From positions 1-49,421 of the forward strand of contig JALHMS010000007.1 in the NCBI GenBank assembly GCA_022843925.1: DNA of 49,421 nt. Reading direction: 5' to 3'. Shown here piece by piece: positions 26,659 through 37,118 of this stretch. The notes below the pieces were generated by a model. It saw only the letters and a program-made list of their open reading frames with translations. It had not been told where the DNA came from and searched no databases. This stretch comes from Burkholderiales bacterium (GTDB lineage Bacteria; Pseudomonadota; Gammaproteobacteria; Burkholderiales; Ga0077523). The translations under genes and the position numbers were made by a program. Numbering within the stretch: position 1 is the stretch's first letter; the number at the start of each line of letters is the position of its first letter.

Positions 26659-27624
26659 TCATCCTCGCAGCAGGCCGCGGTTCCGATGGTATCGATCGCG
26701 GTGGGAGGCGTGCGCCGCGAGCAGCACAAGCCCCAGCACCATCATCGCCCACGTCCCCGGTTCCGGAATCGGTGCCGCTGCTTCCATGCGGATCCGGAAC
26801 GGCGGCGCACCGGCCGGGAAGTACTTCGCGATCTCCGCATCGGGATCGGCCCGCAGCGCGAACGGATCCCCGATCGATGCCCATCCGCCGAGCTCGTACC
26901 CGGGAATGCTGACGAAGGCCGACATCACGTAACTGAACTCGACGGTCTCGTCCCATCCGTACTCGCCGAGATAGGCCGTGTCGAAGAAGGGCTGCGTTTC
27001 GCGGGTGCCGATCAGGAAACCGTCGAGGTCGACGGAGCCGCGCTGCGTCCCGGCGGCGAGGAAGATCGGGTCGATCGTCTCGGCGGTCGTGCCGTTGGCC
27101 AGTTTCTCGATGCGGACGGCGCCCGACTGGCCGACGTCCGGCTCGTTCCCGGTGTACGACGTGGGCTCGATCTCGAACGAGTAGCCGGCACTGGCACCGC
27201 GAGGCGCGAAGGTGCTCAGCCCGACGGCCCCGGGAAAGACCGCATAGTCCAGGAACAGGCGATAGCCTATTCGTCCGTTGTCGGGCCCCGTGGTGAGATT
27301 GACGATGTAGCGCGTTTCCGAGGTGAAGCGATTCTCGGGCAGGCCGTTCGCCGACAGCACACCCACCCGAACGGCGTTGAAGCCCGAATAGCTCTGATAG
27401 GCGGTGTGTCGCAGTTCGAGACTCGCGTAGGAGTCGACACCCACCCCCGAATCGGCGTCCTGCGCGACGAGGACCAACCCGGCGCCCGGGGCGTTGGTGC
27501 GCTGAACATGCTCGGCCGTGGCCGAGGTCGTGATCGAGTTGATGATGATCTGGTCCGCGGCCTGCGTGACGCCGGCGCACAGCAACAGGGGCAGGCCCTG
27601 CAGGAGAAGAAGAGTCGATCGCAT
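26659..27624 (-). CDS. PEP-CTERM sorting-domain protein
   Basis: A 321-residue exported protein. The start at 27624 gives a clean signal peptide (LLLLQGLPLLLCAGVTQAA, cleavage near residue 23). The beta-rich body has no recognised domain. The C-terminus is PEP-CTERM: IPEPGTWAMM, a hydrophobic helix and a basic tail (HRDRYHRNR). It is divergent from the SoxYZ-like gene with a 240-bp gap. Role likely at the cell surface or in extracellular matrix. Confidence 0.86.
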   Translation of the reverse strand: MRSTLLLLQGLPLLLCAGVTQAADQIIINSITTSATAEHVQRTNAPGAGLVLVAQDADSGVGVDSYASLELRHTAYQSYSGFNAVRVGVLSANGLPENRFTSETRYIVNLTTGPDNGRIGYRLFLDYAVFPGAVGLSTFAPRGASAGYSFEIEPTSYTGNEPDVGQSGAVRIEKLANGTTAETIDPIFLAAGTQRGSVDLDGFLIGTRETQPFFDTAYLGEYGWDETVEFSYVMSAFVSIPGYELGGWASIGDPFALRADPDAEIAKYFPAGAPPFRIRMEAAAPIPEPGTWAMMVLGLVLLAAHASHRDRYHRNRGLLRG

Positions 27625-27864
27625 CGGAGGGCTCCGGAAGACGTGGCGGGACGGCGGCCTCGAGCTTGCATGGGGCCGACCGCGCTTGCTTCCCTCGACT
27701 GACGACCGGGGCATGCACCCCGGGGGCCGGGTGATGATTCCCGGCTCCGCGATTCTTTCGGAATGTTAGGTTCGCCCGCCACCGAATGCAACGGGCTCGC
27801 CGAGGAGAATCTTCGCTTCACGCCCCCCTGTGACGTCGCGATCCGATGGCGTAAGGTTCGATCC

Positions 27865-28659
27865 ATGCGCCGCCTCCTCCTCACCGCCCTCGCCGCTCTC
27901 AGCCTCGTCGGTCCCGTTGCCGCCGACGAACCCGTCCACGTCTGGCCCATGGTGCAGGCGAGCCTCTTCGGCACCCGCCCCATCGCGACCGCCGGCCCCG
28001 AACTCGTCCTGGTCGTCCCCGCGCGCGCGGAGGACGCCGCGGTCGTGCCGATCACGGTGCTCACGCGCCCGCGCCCCGGGATGGCGGCGCCCCGGAAGCT
28101 GCATCTCTTCATCGACCGGAACCCGTCGCCCGTCGCTGCGATCTTCGAGTTCGGTGACGCTGCCGGAAGCGTCGAGATCGACACCCGCGTGCGCGTGGAG
28201 GACAACAGTCCCGTGCGGGTGGTCGCGGAGTACGACGACGGCACGCTCACCATGGCCACGAAGTTCATCGAGGCCTCCGGTGGTTGTTCGGCCCCCGGCA
28301 GCAAGCGCGCAGCCGACGCCGCCACGCTCGGCCGCATGCGCTGGCAGATGCCCGACAGCATCCGGCCGGACATCCCCAATACCGTCACGCTGCTCATCCG
28401 CCATCCGAACACCTCCGGCCTCGCGATGGACCAGTCGTCCCGCCTGTACGAACCGCCGCAGTTCGTGCGCACCGTGCGAGTCACTTGGCGCGACCGGCTC
28501 GTGATGTCGGCAAACGTCGATTTCTCGATCAGCGAGAACCCCGCGTTCCGCTTCACCTTCCTCCCCGACGGTGAGGGCACGCTGAACGCCGAGGTGATCG
28601 ACTCCGCCGAGCTGAAGTTCGAGAGCAGCGTCGCGGTGGCGGGCGAGGCGAAGCCGTAG
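27865..28659 (+). CDS. quinoprotein-dehydrogenase-associated SoxYZ-like carrier protein
   Basis: A 264-residue exported protein that fuses a SoxY-like N-terminal domain and a SoxZ-like C-terminal domain. The start at 27865 gives a signal peptide (LLLTALAALSLVGPVAA). The SoxY part ends with TKFIEASGGCSAPGSK, where the single Cys sits at the position of the swinging Cys of SoxY (GGCGG). The SoxZ part includes TLLIRHPNTSGLAMDQ and DFSISENPAFRFTF. Such fusions usually lie beside PQQ dehydrogenases; here the only quinoprotein gene in the window is about 23 kb away. What it carries is not known from sequence. Confidence 0.85.
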   Translation: MRRLLLTALAALSLVGPVAADEPVHVWPMVQASLFGTRPIATAGPELVLVVPARAEDAAVVPITVLTRPRPGMAAPRKLHLFIDRNPSPVAAIFEFGDAAGSVEIDTRVRVEDNSPVRVVAEYDDGTLTMATKFIEASGGCSAPGSKRAADAATLGRMRWQMPDSIRPDIPNTVTLLIRHPNTSGLAMDQSSRLYEPPQFVRTVRVTWRDRLVMSANVDFSISENPAFRFTFLPDGEGTLNAEVIDSAELKFESSVAVAGEAKP

Positions 28660-28757
28660 CGACACGCGGGCGTGCGCCGAGCGATGTCATGGGGCTGCGG
28701 TATCCTCCCGGGCCTTCGACGCCGCTCAACGCATCCCGCCCGGAAACCCGCGCCACC

Positions 28758-30035
28758 ATGAACCCCCGCATCGAGGTCCTCTGCACCGGCGACGAAGTCC
28801 TGACCGGCGCAACCATCAACACCAATTTCAGCCACATCAGCCAGAAGCTCGGCGACGCCGGCCTCGAGGTCGTCTGGGGGACCACTGTCGGCGACGATCG
28901 CGAGACGCTCCTCGAAGCCTTCCTGCGGGCGGGGCAGCGGGCCGATGCCGTGATCGTGAATGGCGGGCTCGGACCGACGGTGGACGATCTCTCGCAGGAG
29001 ATGGCCGCGAAGGCCGTGGGCGTCGAACTCGTCTTCCACGCCGATTGGTTCACGCACATGGAGGCCTACTTCCAGAAGCGCGCGCGCACCATGCCGCCCA
29101 ACAACCGCAAGCAGGCGATGCTTCCGGCCGGCGCCGAGCTACTCGACAACCCGGTGGGGACCGCGTGCGGCTTCGCGGTCGACATCGGACGAGCGCGATT
29201 CTTCTTCACGCCGGGCGTGCCGCGCGAACTGCACCGCATGCTCGACGAGCAGATCATCCCGCGCCTGCTCGCGCGCTTCGACCGCCCGACGGCGACGCGT
29301 CTCAAGCGCTTTCACTCCTACGGCATCGGGGAATCGCGCGCCGACGGTCTGCTCGCCGACCTCGAAAAGATGGTCCCGGACGGCAGCCTGAAACTCGGCT
29401 TCCGCGCGCACTACCCGCAACTCGAGACGAAACTCACGATGCGCGGCGCCGATGCCGACGACGTGGCGCGCAAGCTCGCGCCGATCGAGGCGGAGGTACG
29501 CAAGCGCCTCGGCAACTTCATCCTCGCGGAAGACGAACGCAAGCTGGAAGGCGTGGTGCTGGACGCTCTCGTCGCGCGGAGTGCGACGCTCGCGACCGTC
29601 GAGACGTTCACCGGCGGCGCGATCGCCGCCCGGCTGGTGCCGCTGCCCGGAGCGGAGTCGGTGTGCCGTCGAAGCGTGGTTTCGCGCGATCTCACGGAAG
29701 TGGGGCGCGCGGTCGGTGTCGACGCGTCCGCGATGACGGGAGAGGTCACGGTGACGATGGCCGCGTCGATCGCGGAGGGCGCGCGCAACGCGAGCGGCGC
29801 GACGCACGCGCTGGCCGTGCTCGTGGCGCTCGACGAGGGCGCCGATCGCATCGAACTGGGCGGCACGATCTGCCTCGCCATCGCAACGGCGGACACGGTC
29901 GTGACGCGCCATGCGCGCCTGCTGGGCGGTCGCGACTGGATCCGCCTCGGCACCACGGAGATGGGACTCGACTGCCTGAGGCGATTCCTGCACGGGCTTC
30001 CGGTCGACGAGCGGATAGATTTCGAGAAGGTGTAG
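28758..30035 (+). CDS. CinA-family protein (competence/damage-inducible, NMN deamidase type)
   Basis: A 425-residue cytoplasmic protein. The N-terminal half is the MoCF-like COG1058 domain (CTGDEVLTGATINTNFSHIS, then VIVNGGLGPTVDDLSQEMAA, then FFFTPGVPRELHRML). The C-terminal half resembles the CinA amidohydrolase domain that deamidates nicotinamide mononucleotide (LATVETFTGGAIAARLVPLPG, then VTVTMAASIAEGARNASGA). In active deamidases the segment reads with a Ser (AESCTGG); here it is VETFTGG, so the Ser-Cys pair is lost and activity is doubtful. The stop codon is followed at once by the 130-bp repeat array. Confidence 0.88.
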   Translation: MNPRIEVLCTGDEVLTGATINTNFSHISQKLGDAGLEVVWGTTVGDDRETLLEAFLRAGQRADAVIVNGGLGPTVDDLSQEMAAKAVGVELVFHADWFTHMEAYFQKRARTMPPNNRKQAMLPAGAELLDNPVGTACGFAVDIGRARFFFTPGVPRELHRMLDEQIIPRLLARFDRPTATRLKRFHSYGIGESRADGLLADLEKMVPDGSLKLGFRAHYPQLETKLTMRGADADDVARKLAPIEAEVRKRLGNFILAEDERKLEGVVLDALVARSATLATVETFTGGAIAARLVPLPGAESVCRRSVVSRDLTEVGRAVGVDASAMTGEVTVTMAASIAEGARNASGATHALAVLVALDEGADRIELGGTICLAIATADTVVTRHARLLGGRDWIRLGTTEMGLDCLRRFLHGLPVDERIDFEKV

Positions 30036-31145
30036 GGCGGAGCGGCGTTCCGGGATTCGCCGCTGCGCCCAAGCCAGCGCAGCGTCGAGCGAAGCTCGAC
30101 CCACGAAGGACCTTCGCGACTGGATGCGTCGGCGGTGGAAACAACCCCCGTGGGTCGGGCTTTGCCCGACGCCCGCGCTCCTGGATTCGCCGCTGCGCCC
30201 AAGCCATCGCCGCGTCGAGCGAAGCTCGACCCACGAAGGACCTTCGCGACTGGATGCCGCAGCGCTGAAAACAAGCCCCGTGGGTCGGGCTCCGCCCGAC
30301 GCCCGCGTTCCTGGATTCGCCGCTGCGCCCAAGCCAGCGCAGCGTCGAGCGAAGCTCGACCCACGAAGGACCTTCGCGACTGGATGCGTCGGCGGTGGAA
30401 ACAACCCCCGTGGGTCGGGCTTTTCCCGACGCCCGCGTCCCTGGACTCGCCGCTGTACCCAAGCCCTCAACGCGTCGAGCGAAGCTCGACCCACGAAGGA
30501 CCTTCGCGACTGGATTCGTCGGCGATGGAAACAACCCCCGTGGGTCGGGCTTTTCCCGACGCCCGCGCTCCTGGATTCACCGCTGCGCCCAAGCCAGCGC
30601 CACGTCGAGCGAAGCTCGACCCACGAAGGACCTTCGCGACTGGATTCGTCGGCGATGGAAACAACCCCCGTGGGTCGGGCTCCGCCCGACACCCGCGCTC
30701 CTGGATTCGCCGCTGTACCCAAGCCCTCAACGCGTCGAGCGAAGCTCGACCCACGAAGGACCTTCGCGACTGGATTCGTCGGCGATGGAAACAACCCCCG
30801 TGGGTCGGGCTTTGCCCGACGCCCGCGTCCCTGGAATCGCCGCTGTACCCAAGCCCTCAACGCGTCGAGCGAAGCTCGACCCACGAAGGACCTTCGCGAC
30901 TGGATGCGTCGGCGGTGGAAACAACCCCCGTGGGTCGGGCTCCGCCCGACACCCGCGCTCCTGGATTCGCCGCTGCGCCCAAGCCAGCGCAGCGTCGAGC
31001 GAAGCTCGACCCACGAAGGGCCTTCGCCACGGGATACCGCCGCGCTGAAAACAACCCCCGTGGGTCGGGCTTTGCCCGACGCCCGCGTCCCTGGATTCGC
31101 CGCTGTACCCAAGCCATCGCCGCGTCGAGCGAAGCTCGACCCACG
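30036..31145 (+). repeat. tandem array of 130-bp palindromic units (array A)
   Basis: The anchor TGGGTCGGGC recurs at 30151, 30281, 30411, 30541, 30671, 30801, 30931 and 31061, exactly 130 bp apart, preceded by a truncated unit that begins right after the cinA stop. Each unit has hairpin 1 (GTCGGGC, loop, GCCCGAC), hairpin 2 (GTCGAGC-GAA-GCTCGAC) and outer CGTGGGTCG/CGACCCACG arms enclosing both, making a core of about 88 bp, then a spacer of about 42 bp. Loop 1 varies (TTT, TCC, or TTTT-type with a shorter stem) while the stems stay intact. 130 is not a multiple of three, so the frames rotate and the array is not coding. Confidence 0.95.
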
Positions 31146-31313
31146 TACACCCCCCTGCGCGGGAAACCGCTCGCGAGGCCCACCCACGGGGACGGCCTCC
31201 AACGGCTGTCAGGTCGTCGCGTCTCCGGCCGTAAGCATCCGCTACAGTCCCGCTTCGTCCACCGATGCCCACTCTGGGAACGGCGGCGTGCAGCAATCCC
31301 TGGAAGCCCATCC

Positions 31314-33131
31314 ATGACCCATCGCACGGGCCCACCTTCGGTCACGACATCGGGAACCCTCGCCCCTTGGCAACGGGTGCTCTTCGGTCCGCACTTCGCG
31401 GACCGCAAGCAGCGCGTCCGCGTATTGCGTTTCCTGATCGCGACGGGCAGCTACATGCTGCTCGTGGCACTTGCGGGAATCGGCACGATCGCGGGCTTCA
31501 TGCCGGTGGACGCGCTGATCGAAGGCAGTATCGGCGTCGCGGCATGCCTGGTCACCTTCTTCGCTCTGTTCCGGACCGGCCTCAATCGCCGCCTGCGCGA
31601 CCCGAGCCTCACCCTGCTGCAGATCTTCACGGCGGTCGGCGGCACGAGCTACCTGCTGTACCACTCGGGTGAAGCCAGGACGGTCTACATCCTCTTCTAC
31701 ATGGTCGCGTTCCTGTTCGGCGTCTTCCAGTACGGCACGCCTGTGCTCCTCCTGCTCGCGCTGGTGATGCTGACCTCGTACGGGCTGGTGATCGGGCTGC
31801 TCGTGCAGAACCACGCGGGAGACGTGAACGTCCCGCTCGAACTCCTGCGCTTCGTCGTCCTCGGCACCGTGCTCGGATGGTTCGCCCTCATGGGCGGCTA
31901 CATCCAGCGCCTGCGCGCCCGGCTACGTGCCGCCCGCGATGCCTCCGAGGCCGCCAGCCGCGCCAAGAGCGAGTTCCTCGCCAACATGAGCCACGAGATC
32001 CGCACGCCGATGAACGGGATGATCGGCATGACCCAGCTCGCACTGCAGACACCGCTCACGCCCCAGCAGCGCGACTACCTCCTCACGATCCAGGATTCCT
32101 CCACGTCGCTGCTGGCCATCCTCAACGACATCCTCGATCTCTCGAAGGTCGAGGCGGGCAGGCTCGACATCGAACGTGTGCCCTTCGCGGTGCGCGAACT
32201 GGTGGAGCACACGCTCCGTCCGCTCGGCGTGCGCGCCCACGAGAAACAGCTCCCGCTCGATATCGAAGTGAGCCCGGAGGTGCCCGTGCGCCTGGTGGGT
32301 GACCCGGTGCGCATCCGGCAGATCCTGGTGAATCTGGTGGGCAATGCGATCAAGTTCACGGAACGCGGACGCGTGGCGGTAGGCGTGGCGGTCACGCCGG
32401 TCGATGGCGATTCCCTCGAACTCGCGATCACGGTGCGCGACACGGGCATCGGAATCCCCGACGCCAAGCAGCAGGTGATCTTCGATGCCTTCTCGCAGGC
32501 CGATGCCTCGACGACGCGCGAGTTCGGCGGCACGGGCCTCGGGCTCACGATCAGCGCGCGCCTCGCGGCCTTGATGGGAGGCCGCATCACGGTGCGCTCG
32601 CGCGAGGGCGAGGGCAGCGAGTTCCGCGCGACGCTGCAGGTGCAGGTCGCGCCGCAGAACGCGGAGACGCCCGCCGCCAGCGTCGCACCCGATGTCCCGA
32701 CGCCGCTCGCCGACGGGCACACGCCCCACATCCTCCTCGTCGAGGACAACCCGGTGAACCAGCGCGTCGCCCAGGGCATGCTGCGCAAGCTGGGCTTCGA
32801 CGTGAGCACCGCCGGCAACGGCCGCGAGGCCCTCGATCGCGTCGCCGAGCGAGCCTTCGACGCGATCCTCATGGACGTGCAGATGCCCGGGATGAACGGC
32901 CTCGAGGCCACGCGTGCCATCCGCGAACGCGAGAACGGCAGCGGACAGCGCATCCCCATCCTCGCGCTATCGGCCAACGCCATGCAGGCCGACCGAGATG
33001 CCGGTGCCGCTGCCGGGATGGACGACTATCTCACGAAGCCCGTCGACATGGTTGCCTTGCGCGATGCGCTCGCGAAGGTCACATCCGTCACGTCGGTCCG
33101 ACGGGAGCGCGGGAGTCCGCCGGTCAACTGA
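31314..33131 (+). CDS. hybrid sensor histidine kinase with receiver domain
   Basis: A 605-residue membrane kinase. Six hydrophobic segments occupy about residues 40-205 with no evident extracytoplasmic domain. The HisKA box [19 protein letters not shown] holds H227. The ATPase domain shows [24 protein letters not shown] and [11 protein letters not shown] linker leads to a C-terminal receiver with [15 protein letters not shown], phosphoacceptor D521 ([11 protein letters not shown]) and Lys in YLTKPVD. There is no Hpt, so the phosphorelay must continue on a separate protein. The start at 31314 was chosen because all sequence before it is repeat DNA. The 3' end overlaps the convergent gene by 8 bp. 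Confidence 0.92.
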   Translation: MTHRTGPPSVTTSGTLAPWQRVLFGPHFADRKQRVRVLRFLIATGSYMLLVALAGIGTIAGFMPVDALIEGSIGVAACLVTFFALFRTGLNRRLRDPSLTLLQIFTAVGGTSYLLYHSGEARTVYILFYMVAFLFGVFQYGTPVLLLLALVMLTSYGLVIGLLVQNHAGDVNVPLELLRFVVLGTVLGWFALMGGYIQRLRARLRAARDASEAASRAKSEFLANMSHEIRTPMNGMIGMTQLALQTPLTPQQRDYLLTIQDSSTSLLAILNDILDLSKVEAGRLDIERVPFAVRELVEHTLRPLGVRAHEKQLPLDIEVSPEVPVRLVGDPVRIRQILVNLVGNAIKFTERGRVAVGVAVTPVDGDSLELAITVRDTGIGIPDAKQQVIFDAFSQADASTTREFGGTGLGLTISARLAALMGGRITVRSREGEGSEFRATLQVQVAPQNAETPAASVAPDVPTPLADGHTPHILLVEDNPVNQRVAQGMLRKLGFDVSTAGNGREALDRVAERAFDAILMDVQMPGMNGLEATRAIRERENGSGQRIPILALSANAMQADRDAGAAAGMDDYLTKPVDMVALRDALAKVTSVTSVRRERGSPPVN

Positions 33132-35622
33132 TCGGCGGTCGCTGGCGGACGACCCCGAACCTGCCTCGCCGCGCGAAAGCAAGCGCGCCCAGCCCGATTC
33201 CCATCGACAACCACGTGGCCGGCTCCGGCACCGGAACTGCCTGGAAGACGCCGGTGCTCTCGTCCACCGAAAACCGGAAGTCAGCCGGTGCCCCTGACAC
33301 CCGGAAGCTCGCGCCGGCGAGCGGCGCGGCCGACGGGGTCCCGGTCAGGAAGTCGAAGGTGTCGCCCACCTGCGGCAGAAATCCGCCGGAGAAGATGAAC
33401 CGGATCGTGCTGCCGGAGAGGTTCACGGCGCCATGAACGTCGAGCACATCGAACCCGCCGTCGGCGAGCCCCGCGACCTCGATGTCGATGCGGCCGCTGG
33501 AGACGAGATCGCCGGTGATCGTGAGCCGGCCGGGCGAGTTGCCTGGCGCAAGGATCCCGCCGGCGTTGACGACGTTGCCTTGCAGGGTCCCGTTGCCGCT
33601 CACCACGCCATTGGCGCCGATGCGGATCTCGTCGGCGATCACCCGACCGCCGTCACGCACGGTGAGCACGGCCGTGCCGCCTTCCGAGACCGTGTCCGCT
33701 GCGATGCCCACGCCGAAGAAGACGCCCGCATCGATGATGCTTCCTTCGCCGCGCACGATGGCGACGCCGCTGGCCCCCGGGCCGTTGGCCACGAAGAAGC
33801 CGCTCTCGTCCCCGGGAATCGCCGGGCCGAGGGGGCGACCGACGATCACCTGCCCGCCCCCGGTCACGTTCATGACGGCGCTGCCGCCCGAGTACGAACC
33901 CAGCTTCACGTGCGTCCCGCTGTCACCGCCCACGAGGATGCGTCCGCCATTCGAGACGTTCACGGTGCCGGTGCCGCCCGAGTCTCCGGGGCCCATCGTG
34001 CGGGTGCCGCCGACGGCCATCCCGCCGTAGGGTGCCGCGGCCGAAGCCTGGATCGATAGCGTCGCGCCGTCCGTCACGTCGAGCGTGCCGGTGCCGGCAG
34101 CGGCCACGACGAGAAAGGCACCGAAGCCGTAGCTGTCGCCTGCCAGATCGACCCGGGAATCGGCCCCTTTCAGCGTCATCGTGCCCGTGCTGCCGGCGAA
34201 GTCCCCGACGATGCCGCTCGCGGCCTTGATACGCCCGCCCGCCTCGACGGTGAGCGTGCCCGTGCCGCCACTCGTATGGCCGACGCGGAAGCTGCCGTGC
34301 GCGGACTTCACATCCACCTCGGAGCCCACGCCCGAGACGAGCAGCGTGCCGTTGCCTGCGGGCGTCCCGGCTGCCGCCTGCCCCAGGTTGCCGCCGACGG
34401 AGAAGGATCCGGATGCGTCCGGGCTGTTGTCCGTGACGACGATCCGGCCGCCGTCCAGCACCGACACGTGGCCGCTGCCCATGACACCCGCGGTGAAGCC
34501 CGAAGGGCTTCCACCGGTCGAGTTGCCGAGGATCTCGATGAGTGAACCGGCACCCGAGACCGTGACCGACCCGGTGCCGCCGGGCGCATCGTACAGCCCG
34601 CCGACGGACATGCCGGCCGAGCCACCCGAATCCGTGCCGTCGATGAAGATGCGGCCCCCGCCCGTGACCGACACGGTGCCGCTCGCGCCGGTCTTCCATC
34701 CGACGACGAAGCCGGCACCGCCGTAAACGGCGTCGCCCCCGATCATCTGCAGCAGCGAACCGGTACCCGAGACGTTCAGCGCCCCCGTGCTGCCCGCGTA
34801 GGTACCGATCTGCATGTGCGTCGTCTCGACACGGCCGCCCCCCGAGATGTTGAGCGCCCCGCTGCCGTAGCGGCCGAGGGCGATGAACGCAGGGATGCCG
34901 TTCGCCATCGGCGCCGTGGTCCACGAGGAGCCGGCCCCGTCGACGTTCACGATACCGGTGGTCCGCGACCGCCCCAGTTCGAACGAGGCATCGTGGTTGT
35001 TCGCGTTGCCGACGAACGTGGACAGCGTGCTCGCCGCGCCGCCATTCAGGATGCTCATCGTGCCGCTGGTCGGTGCGCCGGCGTTGCCGTAGGCGGGCGT
35101 CACGTTGCCGTTGCCGACGATGAAGAGCGCACTGTCGCCGAGCGCGTCTGCGGTGGTGAACCGCGACCCCGTACCGGTGACGACGAGCGTGCCGTTCGAC
35201 CCGCCGCCGTTGGCGACGATCGTCGAGTTGCATCCGGCGCAGAACGGGCTCTCGCCCCCGAGCGAGTTCGCGACACCGCCGTTCTCGATGCGCATCGTCG
35301 CATTGCCGAGGCCGCCGATGTTGAAGACGTTCGTCGCGTTCAACACGGCACCGACGCCGGTCACGAGGACGGACCCGATCGCTGTCGACACGAACTGGTT
35401 CCCAAGGCCGATGGTCGAGTAGACATCCGGGCCGGGCGCCGTGACGACGGCGCTACCGGACTGGAAATCGCCGACGTACATGAAGCCGTTCGACGGGTCG
35501 ACGCCCGCCCAGCCGTCGAACACGACGACCGCCCGGGCGGGCGTGCCGACGAGCAGACCGGCGGCGAACGCGATGCGGATGGCCGTGGTCAGGGGGTGGT
35601 TCCGGGCGTTCATGGCATTCAT
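33124..35622 (-). CDS. large repeat-built PEP-CTERM surface protein (autotransporter-like beta repeats)
   Basis: An 832-residue exported protein. A signal peptide ([18 protein letters not shown]) is followed by roughly a dozen repeats of about 50 residues with the pattern G-T-L/V-x-V-x-G-x-G-S and GGRI, for example [13 protein letters not shown] and [16 protein letters not shown]. These resemble beta-solenoid passenger repeats of autotransporter-associated proteins. The segment [19 protein letters not shown] and the stretch after it form the usual end cap. The C-terminus is PEP-CTERM ([13 protein letters not shown], helix, ARRGRFG), not an outer-membrane barrel, so it is probably handled by an exosortase. 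It is divergent from the beta-helix protein at 35773. Confidence 0.88.
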   Translation of the reverse strand: MNAMNARNHPLTTAIRIAFAAGLLVGTPARAVVVFDGWAGVDPSNGFMYVGDFQSGSAVVTAPGPDVYSTIGLGNQFVSTAIGSVLVTGVGAVLNATNVFNIGGLGNATMRIENGGVANSLGGESPFCAGCNSTIVANGGGSNGTLVVTGTGSRFTTADALGDSALFIVGNGNVTPAYGNAGAPTSGTMSILNGGAASTLSTFVGNANNHDASFELGRSRTTGIVNVDGAGSSWTTAPMANGIPAFIALGRYGSGALNISGGGRVETTHMQIGTYAGSTGALNVSGTGSLLQMIGGDAVYGGAGFVVGWKTGASGTVSVTGGGRIFIDGTDSGGSAGMSVGGLYDAPGGTGSVTVSGAGSLIEILGNSTGGSPSGFTAGVMGSGHVSVLDGGRIVVTDNSPDASGSFSVGGNLGQAAAGTPAGNGTLLVSGVGSEVDVKSAHGSFRVGHTSGGTGTLTVEAGGRIKAASGIVGDFAGSTGTMTLKGADSRVDLAGDSYGFGAFLVVAAAGTGTLDVTDGATLSIQASAAAPYGGMAVGGTRTMGPGDSGGTGTVNVSNGGRILVGGDSGTHVKLGSYSGGSAVMNVTGGGQVIVGRPLGPAIPGDESGFFVANGPGASGVAIVRGEGSIIDAGVFFGVGIAADTVSEGGTAVLTVRDGGRVIADEIRIGANGVVSGNGTLQGNVVNAGGILAPGNSPGRLTITGDLVSSGRIDIEVAGLADGGFDVLDVHGAVNLSGSTIRFIFSGGFLPQVGDTFDFLTGTPSAAPLAGASFRVSGAPADFRFSVDESTGVFQAVPVPEPATWLSMGIGLGALAFARRGRFGVVRQRPPIS

Positions 35623-35772
35623 GGCGGCAAGCCTCCGGGGGGTCCGGCTCGATGGCGTGCGGCAGGTTGGTCACGCCGTGGTGATTGGGTGCTTCGATCG
35701 TCACACGGCGGGAGTTACCGCTCTCTTACCGATGACGCGCTACGATTCGGCCTCGCCCTTCGAAGCCCCCCG

Positions 35773-37086
35773 ATGACCCGCGCACCAGCCGCCACGCTTG
35801 CACTGCTCTCGATGTTGGCCACCGGCCTCGTCGCCGCAGCCGACATCCCCGCCGACCCTCGGACCTACCGCGCGCTCCTGCGGCAACTGCAACCCGGCGA
35901 CTCGCTGCTGCTGGCCCCGGGCGACTATGCGGACGGCCTCCCCGTGCATCGCCTGATCGGGACGGCCGCGGCCCCCATCCGCATCCGCGCCGCGAACCCG
36001 TCAGCGCGCCCCCGGTTCGTCTCGCGCAGCGATCGCAACACCGTGAGCATCGTGGACGCCATGTACGTCGCGATCTCGGACCTCGATCTCGACGGCGACA
36101 ACCTCTACGTCGACGCCGTGAAGGCCGAGGGGCACTCGCGCTTCGCGCACCACATCACGCTCGAGAACCTTCGCATCACCGGGCACGGACCGCATCAGCA
36201 GAACGTGGGCATCTCGACGAAGTGTCCGGCCTCGGGGTGGATCGTGCGCGGAAACGAGATCATCGGCGGCGGCACGGGAATGTATTTCGGCAACTCCGAC
36301 GGCAATGCGCCGTTCGTGGGCGGCCTCATCGAGGACAACCTCGTCGTCGACACCATCGGGTACAACCTGCAGATCAAGCACCAGAACCCGCGGCCTGCAG
36401 ACGTGGGGCTGCCCACCGGCGACAGCGTCACGATCATCCGCCACAACGTGTTCTCGAAGGCACGCAACGGATCGACGGGCGAACTCGCCCGACCCAACGT
36501 GCTCGTGGGTCATGCACCGCCGAGCGGCCCGGGGGTGTCCGATCGCGTGCTCGTCCACGGCAACCTCTTCCACCAGAACCCGACCGAGGCGCTGTTCCAG
36601 GGCGAGGGCCATCTGGCGCTCTATAGCAACGTGTTCTTGAATCGCGACGGCAGCGCGATCCACATCCAGCCCCACCACGCGACACCGGGCGAGGTTGCCG
36701 TCTTCGGGAACACGATCCTCGCTGCAGGCAACGGCATCCGGATCGTCGGCGGCGAGCCGGAGCAACCGCGACGCATCTGGAACAACGTGGTGTTCGCGGA
36801 GATCACGATCCAGGGCGGCGAGGCGTCGGGCAACGTGACCGGGCGATGGGCCGACGCGGCATCGGCGCTACGTCAGGCGGACGGCGCCGTCGAGACGCTG
36901 GACCTGCGGTTGCGGCGGACGACAGCGGGCGCATCTGCGGGAGCGATGTCGTTCCCGGACGCCGACCGGGATTTCTGCGGCGCACGTCGAACCGACACCA
37001 CCCCGGGAGCCTTCGCGCAGGGATCACCGGCACCGCGATTGGCGATCCGCCGGAAGGGCGCGGGTTGCGGCGCGCCGGGGCGGTGA
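35773..37086 (+). CDS. secreted right-handed parallel beta-helix protein
   Basis: A 437-residue exported protein; a signal peptide ends near residue 22 (GLVAA-AD). The opening QLQPGDSLLLAPGDYADG is the entry motif of pectate-lyase/alginate-lyase-like beta-helix proteins, and the body has the repeated N-x-hydrophobic pattern of helix coils (ITLENLRITGHG, WIVRGNEIIGGG, VLVHGNLFHQNP, LALYSNVFLNRDG). Catalytic residues cannot be assigned. Polysaccharide binding or lysis is likely but unproved. It diverges from the PEP-CTERM solenoid gene with a 150-bp gap, so the two may share control. Confidence 0.83.
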   Translation: MTRAPAATLALLSMLATGLVAAADIPADPRTYRALLRQLQPGDSLLLAPGDYADGLPVHRLIGTAAAPIRIRAANPSARPRFVSRSDRNTVSIVDAMYVAISDLDLDGDNLYVDAVKAEGHSRFAHHITLENLRITGHGPHQQNVGISTKCPASGWIVRGNEIIGGGTGMYFGNSDGNAPFVGGLIEDNLVVDTIGYNLQIKHQNPRPADVGLPTGDSVTIIRHNVFSKARNGSTGELARPNVLVGHAPPSGPGVSDRVLVHGNLFHQNPTEALFQGEGHLALYSNVFLNRDGSAIHIQPHHATPGEVAVFGNTILAAGNGIRIVGGEPEQPRRIWNNVVFAEITIQGGEASGNVTGRWADAASALRQADGAVETLDLRLRRTTAGASAGAMSFPDADRDFCGARRTDTTPGAFAQGSPAPRLAIRRKGAGCGAPGR

Positions 37087-37118
37087 AGGGTCCCCAGCGG
37101 TCACCGAAGCCGGGGTTC

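Noticed and set aside
30036-31145. CRISPR array
   Set aside because: The unit is 130 bp with conserved core and conserved spacer; spacers are not unique, repeats are far too long, and there are no cas genes. The same holds for the 134-bp and 197-bp arrays.
30124-31408. Long open frames of 180-400 codons running through array A on both strands
   Set aside because: They are open because the DNA is GC-rich and lacks stop triplets. The period of 130 is not a multiple of three, so each unit is read in a new frame, and no signal, domain or ribosome binding site supports them.
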